Shown: one piece after another, positions 16,973 through 25,343 of the stretch
How positions within the stretch are numbered: position 1 is the stretch's first letter
How the letters are laid out: each line of letters begins with the position of its first letter
Assembly (NCBI GenBank): GCA_036337945.1
Contig: JAYZDF010000091.1
Span: 32,900 to 96,899, forward strand
From: JAYZDF01 sp036337945
GTDB lineage: Bacteria > Myxococcota > Kuafuiibacteriia > Kuafuiibacteriales > Kuafuiibacteriaceae
Direction of reading: 5' to 3'
Length of the DNA: 64,000 nt
The notes under the pieces: generated by a model
Database searches by the model: none
The model's input: only the letters and a program-made list of their open reading frames with translations
What the model was told of the DNA's origin: nothing
Position numbers and translations under genes: made by a program

Positions 16973-19267
16973 GTGTCTGCTTCACCTTCAAATGTAAAGA
17001 TCATTATTCACGCACCGAATGGTGATACGCGGGAACTCAACTTGACCTCTGTGCCCATCGTCATCGGCCGTGACGAGAGTGCAGATATTCGCGTAAATGA
17101 TAAGAAAGTCTCACGTCGACATGTTTCCTTTCGCTTGTCCGATGGAGATGTCCACGTCGACGATTTGGGAAGTGTAAATGGTGTGAAGCTTGATGGACAA
17201 AAAATTGAAGGCTCTGCGGTATTACCAGCCAACGGCGAAGTTAGTTTTGGAGGTTATCGAGTCACGTTACTCGTGTCTGAACACGAGCTTCCATCATCAA
17301 AAGTTCCGGAAAATCAGATGCAAGGCGATTCTATTTCGCAAGAGCTCTATGCATTTTTAGAACCCCGAATGTCTGAAGAGCCGGAGCGCTCGCATCTAGA
17401 GGAACTTGAAGCGTCGACATCCCAAAAGGCCGACGCTATTCTCGTGGGCTTAACCGAGCCTGTTGTTGATGAACGATTTATATTGCAGAGCGGAGAGAAC
17501 ATCATCGGACGACTCGAGGATTGTGATGTTCCTGTACTTCACGAGTCTATTTCTCGCCAACATGCTCGAATTTCCCTTCGCACTGGCGAAACAATCGTCG
17601 AGGATCTTCAGTCATCGAATGGGACATTTGTTAATGACGAAAAGGTTAAAGAGTCCGGGCTTTCCAATTTTGACCTGTTAAAAGTAGGTAATGTTGAATT
17701 CCGGCTGGAGCTTCCGGCTCAGTATCAAGGCGCATCACGTTCGATAAAAAAACTACTTCCTAAAGGAAAGCGAGCCAACAAAGTCATCGGCACCTACCAG
17801 CTAGGAGCGATATTCGTGGTTCTTGCTTTTACCGCTTGGTATTTCACGACAGACAATCCGATCTCTCGTTTATCGAGTTTATTTGGCTCAGGTTCTAAGG
17901 TTGAAAGGAAAGATATTTCTGATAATACATCTGCGCCCGACCTTGTGAGTGATTCAATAAACGATGTTGTCGATGCAGGTCAGAAACTTGTTTTATCGAA
18001 AGGTGATAATCCAGTCACAAAAAATGAGCCAAGCATGGCTCAACCTTCACGAACATCTACTTCTCCGTTTGGACGTCGAGATTCTTCAGGGTGGCCCGTC
18101 GATATTCCCGTCATAGATTCTTCATTTGATTTCGATACGTTTGTGGAAGCAAAAATCAAAAAAGCGGAGTCACAGCTTGAGGCAATGCAATTTCTCAGTG
18201 CTCAAGAGACGTTAGCGGAGCTTCGCGAGATAGATCCTGTGAATAGCATGGCAAAGGCGTTGAATGAAAAAATCGAAAAAGCTCGTGCGGCAAATAAGCA
18301 ATTTGGTAGGGCGCTTGAACTGGAAAAGTCTGGCCGGAAGTTAGAGGCTCTGGTTACGTTTAAAAGTCTTTTGCAGGAAGAAAGTTTTCGAGAACGAGCT
18401 GAAACAAAACTAAAGGAGAGTAGCGAGCAGGTTATTCGCTCGGAAATCGAACGTGTTAAATTACACATAAATAATTCAAAAAAACTTCGTCGCGCGCACA
18501 ACGTTTTGCTTTCTGTATTGAAACTCGATGAGTCGAACAAAGAAGCTAGGAAACTAATTTGGCAACTTGAAAAGAAAATGCGGAAAGAACGAATACGATT
18601 TCAAACGTACACAGGAAAAGAGAAGAAGGTATCTTCTCAAATATCCGACACAAAGAAAAAGAGTCCTCGAGAACGAGTACTGACATTCCTATCTGACGAC
18701 GAACTGACGTCCGCTGCTATGCACTATCTCTCCGGAGACTACAATAGAGCTTTACGTTCATTAGAACGTGCATCTTCTAGAGAAACAGCCAAAGGCAAGT
18801 CATTTGAAAAATATTTGCGACTATCGAAGGAAAAGTATCAGCGAGTGAGGACAGCGTTAGGAAATGATCCCTCTGAGGCGTGGTTTTATCTTCGCGATTT
18901 CGCGAAGGCTGAGAAACAGTTATTACCCGAAGGTATGGATTCCTTTTGGAAAAATGAGCTTGAATCCTCGATAGCTGATGCGTATGCGGTTCAAGGTGAT
19001 ACTTTGTTCGCACAGCAAAAATATGCAGCGGCTTTTTCTAAGTGGGACGCAGGAGCGAAGCTACGCCCGAATCATGTAAAGATCACCGCAGGCTTTGAAA
19101 AACTGGGTACACTTGCATCGCAACTACGTACTGAGGCTGAATTGAGAATGCAACAAGCAAAGCCAGGGGCGTGCGATCGGTGGCGGCAAATCACTCGAAT
19201 TACAAAGTCGTCTTCGGAGCCTTATGCTTTGGCACGAAAAATGGCGAATCAGGTTTGCAAAAAATAA
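16973..19267 (+). CDS. Double-FHA, single-pass membrane protein with TPR-like C-terminal region
   Basis: A 764-residue protein. FHA domain 1 (about residues 8-95) has VIGRDESADIRV, SRRHVSF and GSVNGVKLDG. FHA domain 2 (about 165-250) has IIGRLEDCDV, SRQHARI and SSNGTFVND. One transmembrane helix follows (about 270-290), then a Ser-rich linker and a long helical, Lys/Glu-rich region (about 380-764) that looks like TPR/alpha-solenoid repeats. The predicted topology is FHA domains inside and solenoid in the periplasm. It starts at GTG 16973, 88 bp after the FHA/CpaF-like gene, and is probably co-transcribed. It would link threonine phosphorylation in the cytoplasm to a periplasmic assembly. No named family is recognised. 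Confidence 0.85.
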   Translation: MSASPSNVKIIIHAPNGDTRELNLTSVPIVIGRDESADIRVNDKKVSRRHVSFRLSDGDVHVDDLGSVNGVKLDGQKIEGSAVLPANGEVSFGGYRVTLLVSEHELPSSKVPENQMQGDSISQELYAFLEPRMSEEPERSHLEELEASTSQKADAILVGLTEPVVDERFILQSGENIIGRLEDCDVPVLHESISRQHARISLRTGETIVEDLQSSNGTFVNDEKVKESGLSNFDLLKVGNVEFRLELPAQYQGASRSIKKLLPKGKRANKVIGTYQLGAIFVVLAFTAWYFTTDNPISRLSSLFGSGSKVERKDISDNTSAPDLVSDSINDVVDAGQKLVLSKGDNPVTKNEPSMAQPSRTSTSPFGRRDSSGWPVDIPVIDSSFDFDTFVEAKIKKAESQLEAMQFLSAQETLAELREIDPVNSMAKALNEKIEKARAANKQFGRALELEKSGRKLEALVTFKSLLQEESFRERAETKLKESSEQVIRSEIERVKLHINNSKKLRRAHNVLLSVLKLDESNKEARKLIWQLEKKMRKERIRFQTYTGKEKKVSSQISDTKKKSPRERVLTFLSDDELTSAAMHYLSGDYNRALRSLERASSRETAKGKSFEKYLRLSKEKYQRVRTALGNDPSEAWFYLRDFAKAEKQLLPEGMDSFWKNELESSIADAYAVQGDTLFAQQKYAAAFSKWDAGAKLRPNHVKITAGFEKLGTLASQLRTEAELRMQQAKPGACDRWRQITRITKSSSEPYALARKMANQVCKK

Positions 19268-19280
19268 GCTCTGAAAGAGC
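19268..19280. terminator. Short hairpin between convergent genes
   Basis: GCTCT (19268-19272) and AGAGC (19276-19280) pair around a GAA loop in the 17-bp gap between the stops of the double-FHA gene and the FHA/BY-kinase-like gene. It may serve as a small bidirectional terminator. There is no T-run on either side. Confidence 0.35.
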
Positions 19281-19284
19281 CTGT

Positions 19285-21108
19285 CTAACTGTTTGACATC
19301 CGAATTTTACGCATCCCTTTGGTCGCAACGAATTGATTACGCGTGAGTCGGTTGTAAATGAGTCCGCTGACTTTCTCTTGACCGATTTGCTTGATGGCTT
19401 GGTTTAGATGTTTACTCTTCGTGTAGTTCTCTAAAGCAACGAGAATAGCCGAGTCTGCTTGAGAGAGAAGCACATTTGCATCCGCGTAAAGTAAAATTGA
19501 GGGTGCATCAATGATTGCCACGTCTACGGTTGAAGAGAGGGTTTCCAAGAGACTTTTAAAATTTGGCGAAGCCAGAAGTGTCGATGGTGATTTATGGCGA
19601 CCTCCCGAAACAAAGGTTATTAAGTTTCGGCCCTCAAATCTCAGGATAATTTCCTTCGGATCCACATTTGCTTCGATGACGTTGATGAGGCCGGGGCGAT
19701 TCCCCGCCTTGAAAATATCGCCTACTTTTGGGTTTCTAAAATCAGCTTCGATCAGTGCTACCTTACGATTAGGATCTTCTGCCATAGCTAATGCAAGATT
19801 CACTGCCGTGGTTGTTTTTCCTGTGAGTGGGAGCGCACTGCTTACAAGAAAAACTCGATGACCGTGAGTTGTGCTAAGCTCATTTATCCTCGCTGCGAGA
19901 ACACGAATTGCGTTTGAGAATTCGCCGTCTGGCTCGATAAGAACTTGCAGCGCCGCGTCATTTGATGCGGCCAGTAATTCAGAGGGCCGAATCAAAAACT
20001 CCTCATTTGAACTCGCGGTCTCCGCTTCCTTGGTTGTTAAGGACTTCCGTGAAGCAGATAATGTTGGCCCCGACACTCTGCTTTGTGCATCGATACTATC
20101 GCCCCATTTGTTACGAGTGGCCGGTTTTACGGCATCGGATCCTAAATTGGGTTCCCAGCTCTTTCTGGGCACTCTAGATGGAACAAGTGCGTTTGATTCG
20201 CTCGAGGTTGTCTGCACTGGCTTGGCATCCCAGCTTTTGCGGGCTCTTGGTGTTGGGTCTCGTGCTTCCGGTTTTTTTGAAGGTTTTGGTTTAGCATCCC
20301 AGCTCGTTCTCTTGCTTGATTTAGGAGTTATATTCTTTACCGGTTTTGAAATGGGTTCCTCTGCGATGATTACCGGTTGGTCAGTGGCCGGAAGCATATT
20401 GTGCAGACTTGTCATCATCGATTTAGGGTCTGAGTCGGCGAGCATTTGGTTTTCGCCCCTGTGATCTACATCCGTTACTGAGGGGGCAGGAATGTTCGCA
20501 GAAAAATTTTCCGGCACGGCTTCGGAGATGCCGGTCACAGCGTCCGTAGCAAAGATGCTCGCGCCTGATGATAGACTCGGGTCTGCTACCATTGTCATGC
20601 CGCTGTTACTTTCTGGTTCTTCCGCACTCAAGAACTCTAGCTCATGCGCATTGGCAAGGATTACGGTTTGGATATTCGGATCTCCTGGTCCATCAATGTG
20701 TTTTGGGGGTTTGCTTTGAGTTTGAGCGGGCTTTTCTTGTCTACGAAATCTTCGGATTTCTTCGTGCATGACATTGTCATCTACATCTCCGGAAATCACT
20801 AAAACAATGGAATCTCCGACCTCAATCTTCGCGCAAATTTTGCCACTCTTTTTAAGTTTCCATCTTTCGTCTAATCGAGTGAATGACGGATCTTGTTGGT
20901 AACTCAGTTGGACTTGTGAAGATGAGACATCCACAGTGAGACAATGGTCAGAAAGTGTTGGATCTTTGACCGTGAGGTCGTTTGACGCGTCAAAGCCTAG
21001 CTTTACAAAGCTTCGACCCGTGCGAAGGACACGTCCTGAATCAGGTCCCCCAACGACGACAAAAGTATGAATTCGTCGCTTCGACACTCCTTTTTGAATA
21101 CTTTGCAA
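19285..21108 (-). CDS. FHA-like domain fused to BY-kinase/ParA-type (CpsD-like) ATPase
   Basis: A 607-residue protein. Residues about 12-112 resemble an FHA domain (FVKLGFDASNDLTV, LSDHCLTV), without the usual Arg. A long disordered middle holds repeated RxSW motifs. Residues about 390-590 are a CpsD/BY-kinase-like P-loop domain: Walker A LPLTGKTTTAVNLA (about 428-441), Walker A' ALIEADFRNPKVG and Walker B VAIIDAPS. Bacterial tyrosine kinases normally end in a Tyr cluster; here the tail ends IRMSNS with none, so autophosphorylation by the usual route is unlikely. The gene diverges from a Wza-like export gene, which fits a role in polysaccharide export control. It is convergent with the double-FHA gene. 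Confidence 0.85.
   Translation of the reverse strand: MQSIQKGVSKRRIHTFVVVGGPDSGRVLRTGRSFVKLGFDASNDLTVKDPTLSDHCLTVDVSSSQVQLSYQQDPSFTRLDERWKLKKSGKICAKIEVGDSIVLVISGDVDDNVMHEEIRRFRRQEKPAQTQSKPPKHIDGPGDPNIQTVILANAHELEFLSAEEPESNSGMTMVADPSLSSGASIFATDAVTGISEAVPENFSANIPAPSVTDVDHRGENQMLADSDPKSMMTSLHNMLPATDQPVIIAEEPISKPVKNITPKSSKRTSWDAKPKPSKKPEARDPTPRARKSWDAKPVQTTSSESNALVPSRVPRKSWEPNLGSDAVKPATRNKWGDSIDAQSRVSGPTLSASRKSLTTKEAETASSNEEFLIRPSELLAASNDAALQVLIEPDGEFSNAIRVLAARINELSTTHGHRVFLVSSALPLTGKTTTAVNLALAMAEDPNRKVALIEADFRNPKVGDIFKAGNRPGLINVIEANVDPKEIILRFEGRNLITFVSGGRHKSPSTLLASPNFKSLLETLSSTVDVAIIDAPSILLYADANVLLSQADSAILVALENYTKSKHLNQAIKQIGQEKVSGLIYNRLTRNQFVATKGMRKIRMSNS
20097..20313 (-). repeat. Repeated Arg-x-x-Trp motifs in the disordered linker
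   Basis: Four similar short motifs lie at about 70-75-bp steps, with the last closer, in the FHA/BY-kinase-like protein (residues about 265-337): RTSWDAKP, RKSWDAKP, RKSWEPNL and RNKWGDSI. The spacers are Pro/Ser/Thr-rich. The pattern looks like a multivalent short linear motif, for binding a partner or as repeated phosphorylation sites (Ser/Thr before Trp). Confidence 0.75.
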
Positions 21109-21149
21109 GCTGACCTAAGACTAACGGCACTTTAGGTCCTCGGCAAACG

Positions 21150-21176
21150 TAGACATCTTATCATTTATGGTATAAC
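21150..21176 (+). promoter_or_regulatory. Candidate promoter of the Wza-like gene, possibly leaderless
   Basis: TAGACA (21150-21155, 5 of 6 to the -35 consensus) and TATAAC (21171-21176, 5 of 6 to the -10 consensus) are spaced by 15 bp. The ATG is at 21185, so transcription would start at or within 2 nt of the start codon. An AGGAG is only 1 nt from the ATG, too close for a normal ribosome-binding site, which supports a leaderless message. Confidence 0.4.
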
Positions 21177-21184
21177 CCAGGAGC

Positions 21185-21784
21185 ATGCGCGCCAGTGGCC
21201 TTCTTCTGCTTGTTTCTGTCGTGGTGTCCCAAGGATGTGCCACCCTTTGTCCCCCGATTTCTCCCGCAGAGCGGAAGATGTTCTTAGGGGTTAAACCCGA
21301 AGAAGGCGGGTACATAATCAATGCGGGCGATGGTCTACAGATAGAAGTGTGGCAAAACGAGCAACTTACGCGAGCCGTCAATGTTCGACCCGATGGCCGA
21401 ATTAGTCTACCGCTCGTAAATGATGTGACTGCCGCTGGGCAAACCGTTCCACAATTTCAAGCGATGCTTACGAAGCGCTTGAAGACCTATTTGAAAGACC
21501 CGATTGTAAGCGTAACAGTGACTGCATTCAGTCAAAAGCAATTCTACATGCAGGGTGCGGTATCTAATGCTGCCGCGTACGAATACCAAGGGGACATGTA
21601 CCTTTTGCAAGCTCTTTCAATGGCCGGTGGCGCCAATCCATTTGCAGAAGGGGCCGCTGTGATTGTGCGACGGAAGAGCAGGCAGTTTCTTCGCTACTGT
21701 GTAGAACTGGAGCCTCTGTTATCCGGTGCGAGCATGAAGGAAAATATAAGCCTGCTTCCGAACGATGTTGTTACTGTTAAGTAA
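21185..21784 (+). CDS. Wza/KpsD-family polysaccharide export lipoprotein (short form)
   Basis: A 199-residue protein with a lipobox at VVSQGC (about residue 18). Residues about 38-120 match the Poly_export domain (GDGLQIEVWQNEQLTRAVNV then RPDGRISLPLV, and the LTKRLKTYLKDPIVSVTV strand-helix). One SLBB-like domain follows (YMQGAV...LLQALSMAGGANPFAE). Full Wza is about 380 residues with more SLBB domains and a C-terminal outer-membrane helix; this short version lacks the latter. It would form a periplasmic ring or outer-membrane lipoprotein for exopolysaccharide export. It diverges from the FHA/BY-kinase-like gene, a usual functional partner, and is followed after 9 bp by lnt. Confidence 0.9.
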   Translation: MRASGLLLLVSVVVSQGCATLCPPISPAERKMFLGVKPEEGGYIINAGDGLQIEVWQNEQLTRAVNVRPDGRISLPLVNDVTAAGQTVPQFQAMLTKRLKTYLKDPIVSVTVTAFSQKQFYMQGAVSNAAAYEYQGDMYLLQALSMAGGANPFAEGAAVIVRRKSRQFLRYCVELEPLLSGASMKENISLLPNDVVTVK

Positions 21785-21793
21785 GAAAGTCTA

Positions 21794-23350
21794 ATGCCTC
21801 CGAAAAAAGACCTTATTCTCGCTGCACTGTCAGGGGCTCTATATTTTTTAGGATTCGTAGGTTTTGGGTTCCACCCACTCATTTGGGTCTGCTTCGTTCC
21901 CGTGCTTGTCGCTCTCGAGAATAAATCACTCAAACAAGCCATAGTGTTGGGAGTCGTTTTCGGTTTTGTCACGAACTTAGGCGGTTATTACTGGGTCATT
22001 AATCTTATAGAACAATTTGCCAATCTTCATATCTCTCTCGCGACATTAGGCTATTTCTTGCTGTGTTTGTATCAAGGTTTTTTACTCACTTTGGTTTTGC
22101 TTGTGGTCCAAGCTGCAAAAAAACATTTTCGTATCCCTCCTGTATGGGCCTTACCAGTTGCGTTTGTTGGTCTTGAAAAATTTTATCCTCTTCTTTTTCC
22201 GAGTTTTATTGGAAATTCCATCTATGAGTACGAAAGCCTCATCCAATCTGTAGATGTATTTGGAATGCTTGGGCTAACTATGCTGATCTCGTTGGTGAAT
22301 GGAGCATTTTTCGAAATCATAAATGCGAAAATGAACGGTCGTGCTCTAAAACGACTCCGACTTATTGTCCCGTTGGTCTTTATCTGTTTGTTTTACGGCT
22401 ACGGAAAGGTGCGCTTACAGCACTTTGAAGCGATTGCCCGAAACAGTCCAAAACTTCGGGTTGGCATGGTTCAAACGAACCTTGGCGCAAAAGACAAACG
22501 ACTTCGAAAAGAAGAATTTATGGCCAAGCATATCGAAATGACGCGTACATTAGTGCGTCAAAATTCGAACCTAGACTTGGTTGTTTGGCCTGAGTCCGCT
22601 TACAACGGATGGATTCTACGAAGCGACAAGAAACAGATTGCTCGTTTTTTGAAGGGACTGAATGTTCCAATTATTCTGGGAGCTTTGACTTATGAAAAAC
22701 CGGAGCCGAAGGTTTTCAAAAAGTATAATAGTGCCGTCCTTGTCGATGATAGCGGATTAATTTCAGGGATTTTTGATAAAGTCATCTTACTTGCTTTCGG
22801 TGAGACTATCCCTGGGATTGAGATTTTCCCGTTCCTAAAAAAATGGTTAAAAGGAGTCTCGGTATTCGATCGCGGGACGTCCTTTGAGCATCTTGATCTC
22901 AAACCAGGAGTGAATTTACTTCCGATGGTTTGCTATGAAGACATCATCCCAAGTTTTGTCAGGCAGATGTGGAATGAAGGCGGACCAGCAACGATGCTTG
23001 TTAATATCACCAATGACTCTTGGTACGGTGACACTCACGAACCGCTGATTCATCTCGTGCTCGCAAGTTTCCGAAGCTTAGAAACTCGTCGTTACTTGGT
23101 TCGATCAACGAACACAGGAATAAGTGCAATAGTCGACAATCGTGGAAATATCGTTCGACGAACGAAGCAATGGACGAAAGACACAATCGTGTTTGATGTT
23201 CCCATTATCCTAACCCATCGATCGACAATATATATGCGCTTTGGCGATGTTCTTGGCTGGTTATCTGGCCTGATGATTATGCTTGGTTTTCTAAACGCTC
23301 GCTTGCGTAGATATTCAAGCCGTTCCCCCGAACAAAGCCAAACAAGTTAA
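21794..23350 (+). CDS. lnt: Apolipoprotein N-acyltransferase
   Basis: A 518-residue inner-membrane enzyme that adds the third acyl chain to the N-terminal Cys of lipoproteins. About six N-terminal membrane helices (residues 5-210) precede the nitrilase-like domain. The catalytic triad is in place: Glu267 in VWPESAYNGW, Lys329 in FDKVILLAFGE and Cys380 in MVCYEDIIPS. A final membrane helix lies at about 485-505. Length and motifs are normal for the family. It follows the Wza-like lipoprotein gene by 9 bp. Its 3' end overlaps the convergent fdhD gene by 74 bp, an unusually long overlap. Confidence 0.95.
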   Translation: MPPKKDLILAALSGALYFLGFVGFGFHPLIWVCFVPVLVALENKSLKQAIVLGVVFGFVTNLGGYYWVINLIEQFANLHISLATLGYFLLCLYQGFLLTLVLLVVQAAKKHFRIPPVWALPVAFVGLEKFYPLLFPSFIGNSIYEYESLIQSVDVFGMLGLTMLISLVNGAFFEIINAKMNGRALKRLRLIVPLVFICLFYGYGKVRLQHFEAIARNSPKLRVGMVQTNLGAKDKRLRKEEFMAKHIEMTRTLVRQNSNLDLVVWPESAYNGWILRSDKKQIARFLKGLNVPIILGALTYEKPEPKVFKKYNSAVLVDDSGLISGIFDKVILLAFGETIPGIEIFPFLKKWLKGVSVFDRGTSFEHLDLKPGVNLLPMVCYEDIIPSFVRQMWNEGGPATMLVNITNDSWYGDTHEPLIHLVLASFRSLETRRYLVRSTNTGISAIVDNRGNIVRRTKQWTKDTIVFDVPIILTHRSTIYMRFGDVLGWLSGLMIMLGFLNARLRRYSSRSPEQSQTS

Positions 23351-24131
23351 TACGACTTTCTCGCGCTAACTCTACAGCGAGACTTGAAGGAGCAGAGACA
23401 GCTCCGACCGTGCCAATCCTGGCGACTAATGCTTTTTGCACAATTTCAAAGCTAGTTCTGCCGGATACCATCAGCGAGCAATTCTCTAAAGGTAGTTGTT
23501 CGGTGAGAACTAAAGAGCCGATGCACTTATCCACAGCATTATGCCTCCCAACATCTTCTCTGAGAAGCAGAAGCTCTCCAGATTTGTCAAAGAGAGCAGC
23601 AGCGTGAATTCCACCTGTTTTATCGAAGAGAGTTTGATGCGTTTTCATTTTTTCGGAAAAGAGAACCACATCTTCTATGCAAGTCGAATCGTATTTTGAA
23701 AAGGGTGGGGTTGATGCGTGGAGGCTTTCGATGCTCTGTTTCCCACAGACTCCACAGCTAGTGGATGTGAGAAACGTTCGCTTCATTCGATCTGTATTAT
23801 TATTTTCTTGAATTCGCTTGAGGCAGCTCTCTGATAGCTTCACCTTTACGATATTTCCTGCATTGGGTTCCTCGGGGTCTCGGCAGTGCTCAAGCATCAA
23901 CAGATCATCACTATTTTGTATCAGCTCTTCGGTAAGTAATAGCCCAACTACGAGTTCTAGGTCGTTACCAGGTGTTCGCATAATAACGGCCAGCGGGTCT
24001 CCATCTAACTGGATTTCTAGCGGCTCTTCGATGGCAACCTGATCCGTGGACAGTTGTGGTTCCTGGTTTCCTTGCGCGGAGTATCGTTGAATTTGTCGTA
24101 TTCGCTCGACAGCCATATTTATCCATACCAT
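23277..24131 (-). CDS. fdhD: FdhD, sulfurtransferase for formate dehydrogenase maturation
   Basis: A 284-residue protein that transfers sulfur from IscS to the molybdenum cofactor of formate dehydrogenases. The conserved motif STSCGVCGKQSIE carries the two functional cysteines (about residues 123-126), with DVGRHNAVDKCIG, SGRTSFEIVQKA and the C-terminal GFVRGNGLNIY also visible. The start may be ATG 24131 or ATG 24116. No formate dehydrogenase gene is in the window. The gene overlaps lnt by 74 bp at its 3' end, and only 24 bp separate its start from the divergent lipoprotein gene. Confidence 0.95.
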   Translation of the reverse strand: MVWINMAVERIRQIQRYSAQGNQEPQLSTDQVAIEEPLEIQLDGDPLAVIMRTPGNDLELVVGLLLTEELIQNSDDLLMLEHCRDPEEPNAGNIVKVKLSESCLKRIQENNNTDRMKRTFLTSTSCGVCGKQSIESLHASTPPFSKYDSTCIEDVVLFSEKMKTHQTLFDKTGGIHAAALFDKSGELLLLREDVGRHNAVDKCIGSLVLTEQLPLENCSLMVSGRTSFEIVQKALVARIGTVGAVSAPSSLAVELARESRINLFGFVRGNGLNIYASERLENQA

Positions 24132-24155
24132 ACCGGGTCATGAAGGAATCGATTT

Positions 24156-25343
24156 ATGACAACCAACGCCATCACATTTGCTCCGCCCAGACCGTGGCAA
24201 AGCCTGATGAGCACCCTTTTCGTGATTCACCTGTCCGGATTTATAGGGTGCTCAAGTCAATCGCAACGACGAGGACTAAAGCATCCGACTATTCCTGTAA
24301 AATATGAGCCAGTCCTACAAATTGAACCTGTGCAAAAGCTGACTTTGGCGATTCTTCCAACACAAGATTCACGCGAAAGGAGCGAAGGAACTGACTTGGC
24401 TCATCGATATACCTATCGCGGGAAATCATATCGATTCACAGATTTACGAGGGCTCAAACGAGGTCTTTCAAATGAGCTAAGTGGTCACATCGCACAAATT
24501 CTTCATCGAAAGTCGATATTCCGCAAGATATTACTTGTGAACGATAGCAGCGACGCCGCCGATGCCGACCTCATCTTGACGGCTGCAGTAAAGCGAGCAC
24601 GCGGGTATGTTGAAGACCTCGAATCAACGACGACTCAGAAAAATACTCAGACTGATACGAGTACATTAACGCGGCAGGTCCTTGCCGAATTTGTATTGGA
24701 CAATGTCAAACTGCGACAGAACAAAGGTGGAGAGCTTCTCTTTGATAGCGACTTTGGCTGGTCAATCTTTGAATCTCGTACGATAGGTGAAGATGATGAT
24801 TCTGTTGCAGCGTTTGGTGTGCTCTCAGATGCGGTTCTCCATGTCTTGAATCAGCTAAGTTCGGCGATCAAGGATTCAGATCTTTCCGGCGCATTTATTG
24901 TAAAGGAGAAGGTCACGATGCTGGCCGGTCAATCAGATGGCGGTATGCTGACAGGCCTCGCGGATGCCTTGCCGCAAGGATGGAACATTACAAAAACCTC
25001 GAGCGCATCCGTCCCTGTAGGTTGGCGTGCAAAATACAAAGCATGCGACCACGCAGGTCTCAAAGCTACTCAGTCGTGGAAATTTCACCGAGCAATCGGT
25101 CCATACCGCCCAGCCTTGTCTGTTTGGGCCTGCGGCGCTACGGTAGAGCTGAGCTATAAGCATTCCTCTTCAAAAAACGCCGAATATCTTGGGAAAAAAT
25201 CAGATGGCACTAATTACTTTGTTCTTGGTCTCGGTGAGACAAACTGGACAGATTACCGGCGTGAGCTCAGGCATTTCTTTGATCTAACCCCGCCAGTGAA
25301 GCGTCATATTTTTCTTCTCAAACCGAGCAAACGAACAAACTAG
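24156..25343 (+). CDS. Predicted lipoprotein, function unknown
   Basis: A 395-residue protein with an N-terminal export signal ending in SGFIGC (about residue 32), probably lipidated. The start at ATG 24156 is supported by GAAGGA 8 nt upstream and keeps an Arg before the hydrophobic stretch; ATG 24207 would remove it. The body has KLTLAILPTQDSRERSEGTD (about residues 62-82), strands and the segment DADLILTAAVKRARGYVE, like proteins that assemble lipid or envelope factors, but no named family is clear. It overlaps the convergent Ser/Thr kinase gene by 4 bp (CTAG). Confidence 0.7.
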   Translation: MTTNAITFAPPRPWQSLMSTLFVIHLSGFIGCSSQSQRRGLKHPTIPVKYEPVLQIEPVQKLTLAILPTQDSRERSEGTDLAHRYTYRGKSYRFTDLRGLKRGLSNELSGHIAQILHRKSIFRKILLVNDSSDAADADLILTAAVKRARGYVEDLESTTTQKNTQTDTSTLTRQVLAEFVLDNVKLRQNKGGELLFDSDFGWSIFESRTIGEDDDSVAAFGVLSDAVLHVLNQLSSAIKDSDLSGAFIVKEKVTMLAGQSDGGMLTGLADALPQGWNITKTSSASVPVGWRAKYKACDHAGLKATQSWKFHRAIGPYRPALSVWACGATVELSYKHSSSKNAEYLGKKSDGTNYFVLGLGETNWTDYRRELRHFFDLTPPVKRHIFLLKPSKRTN

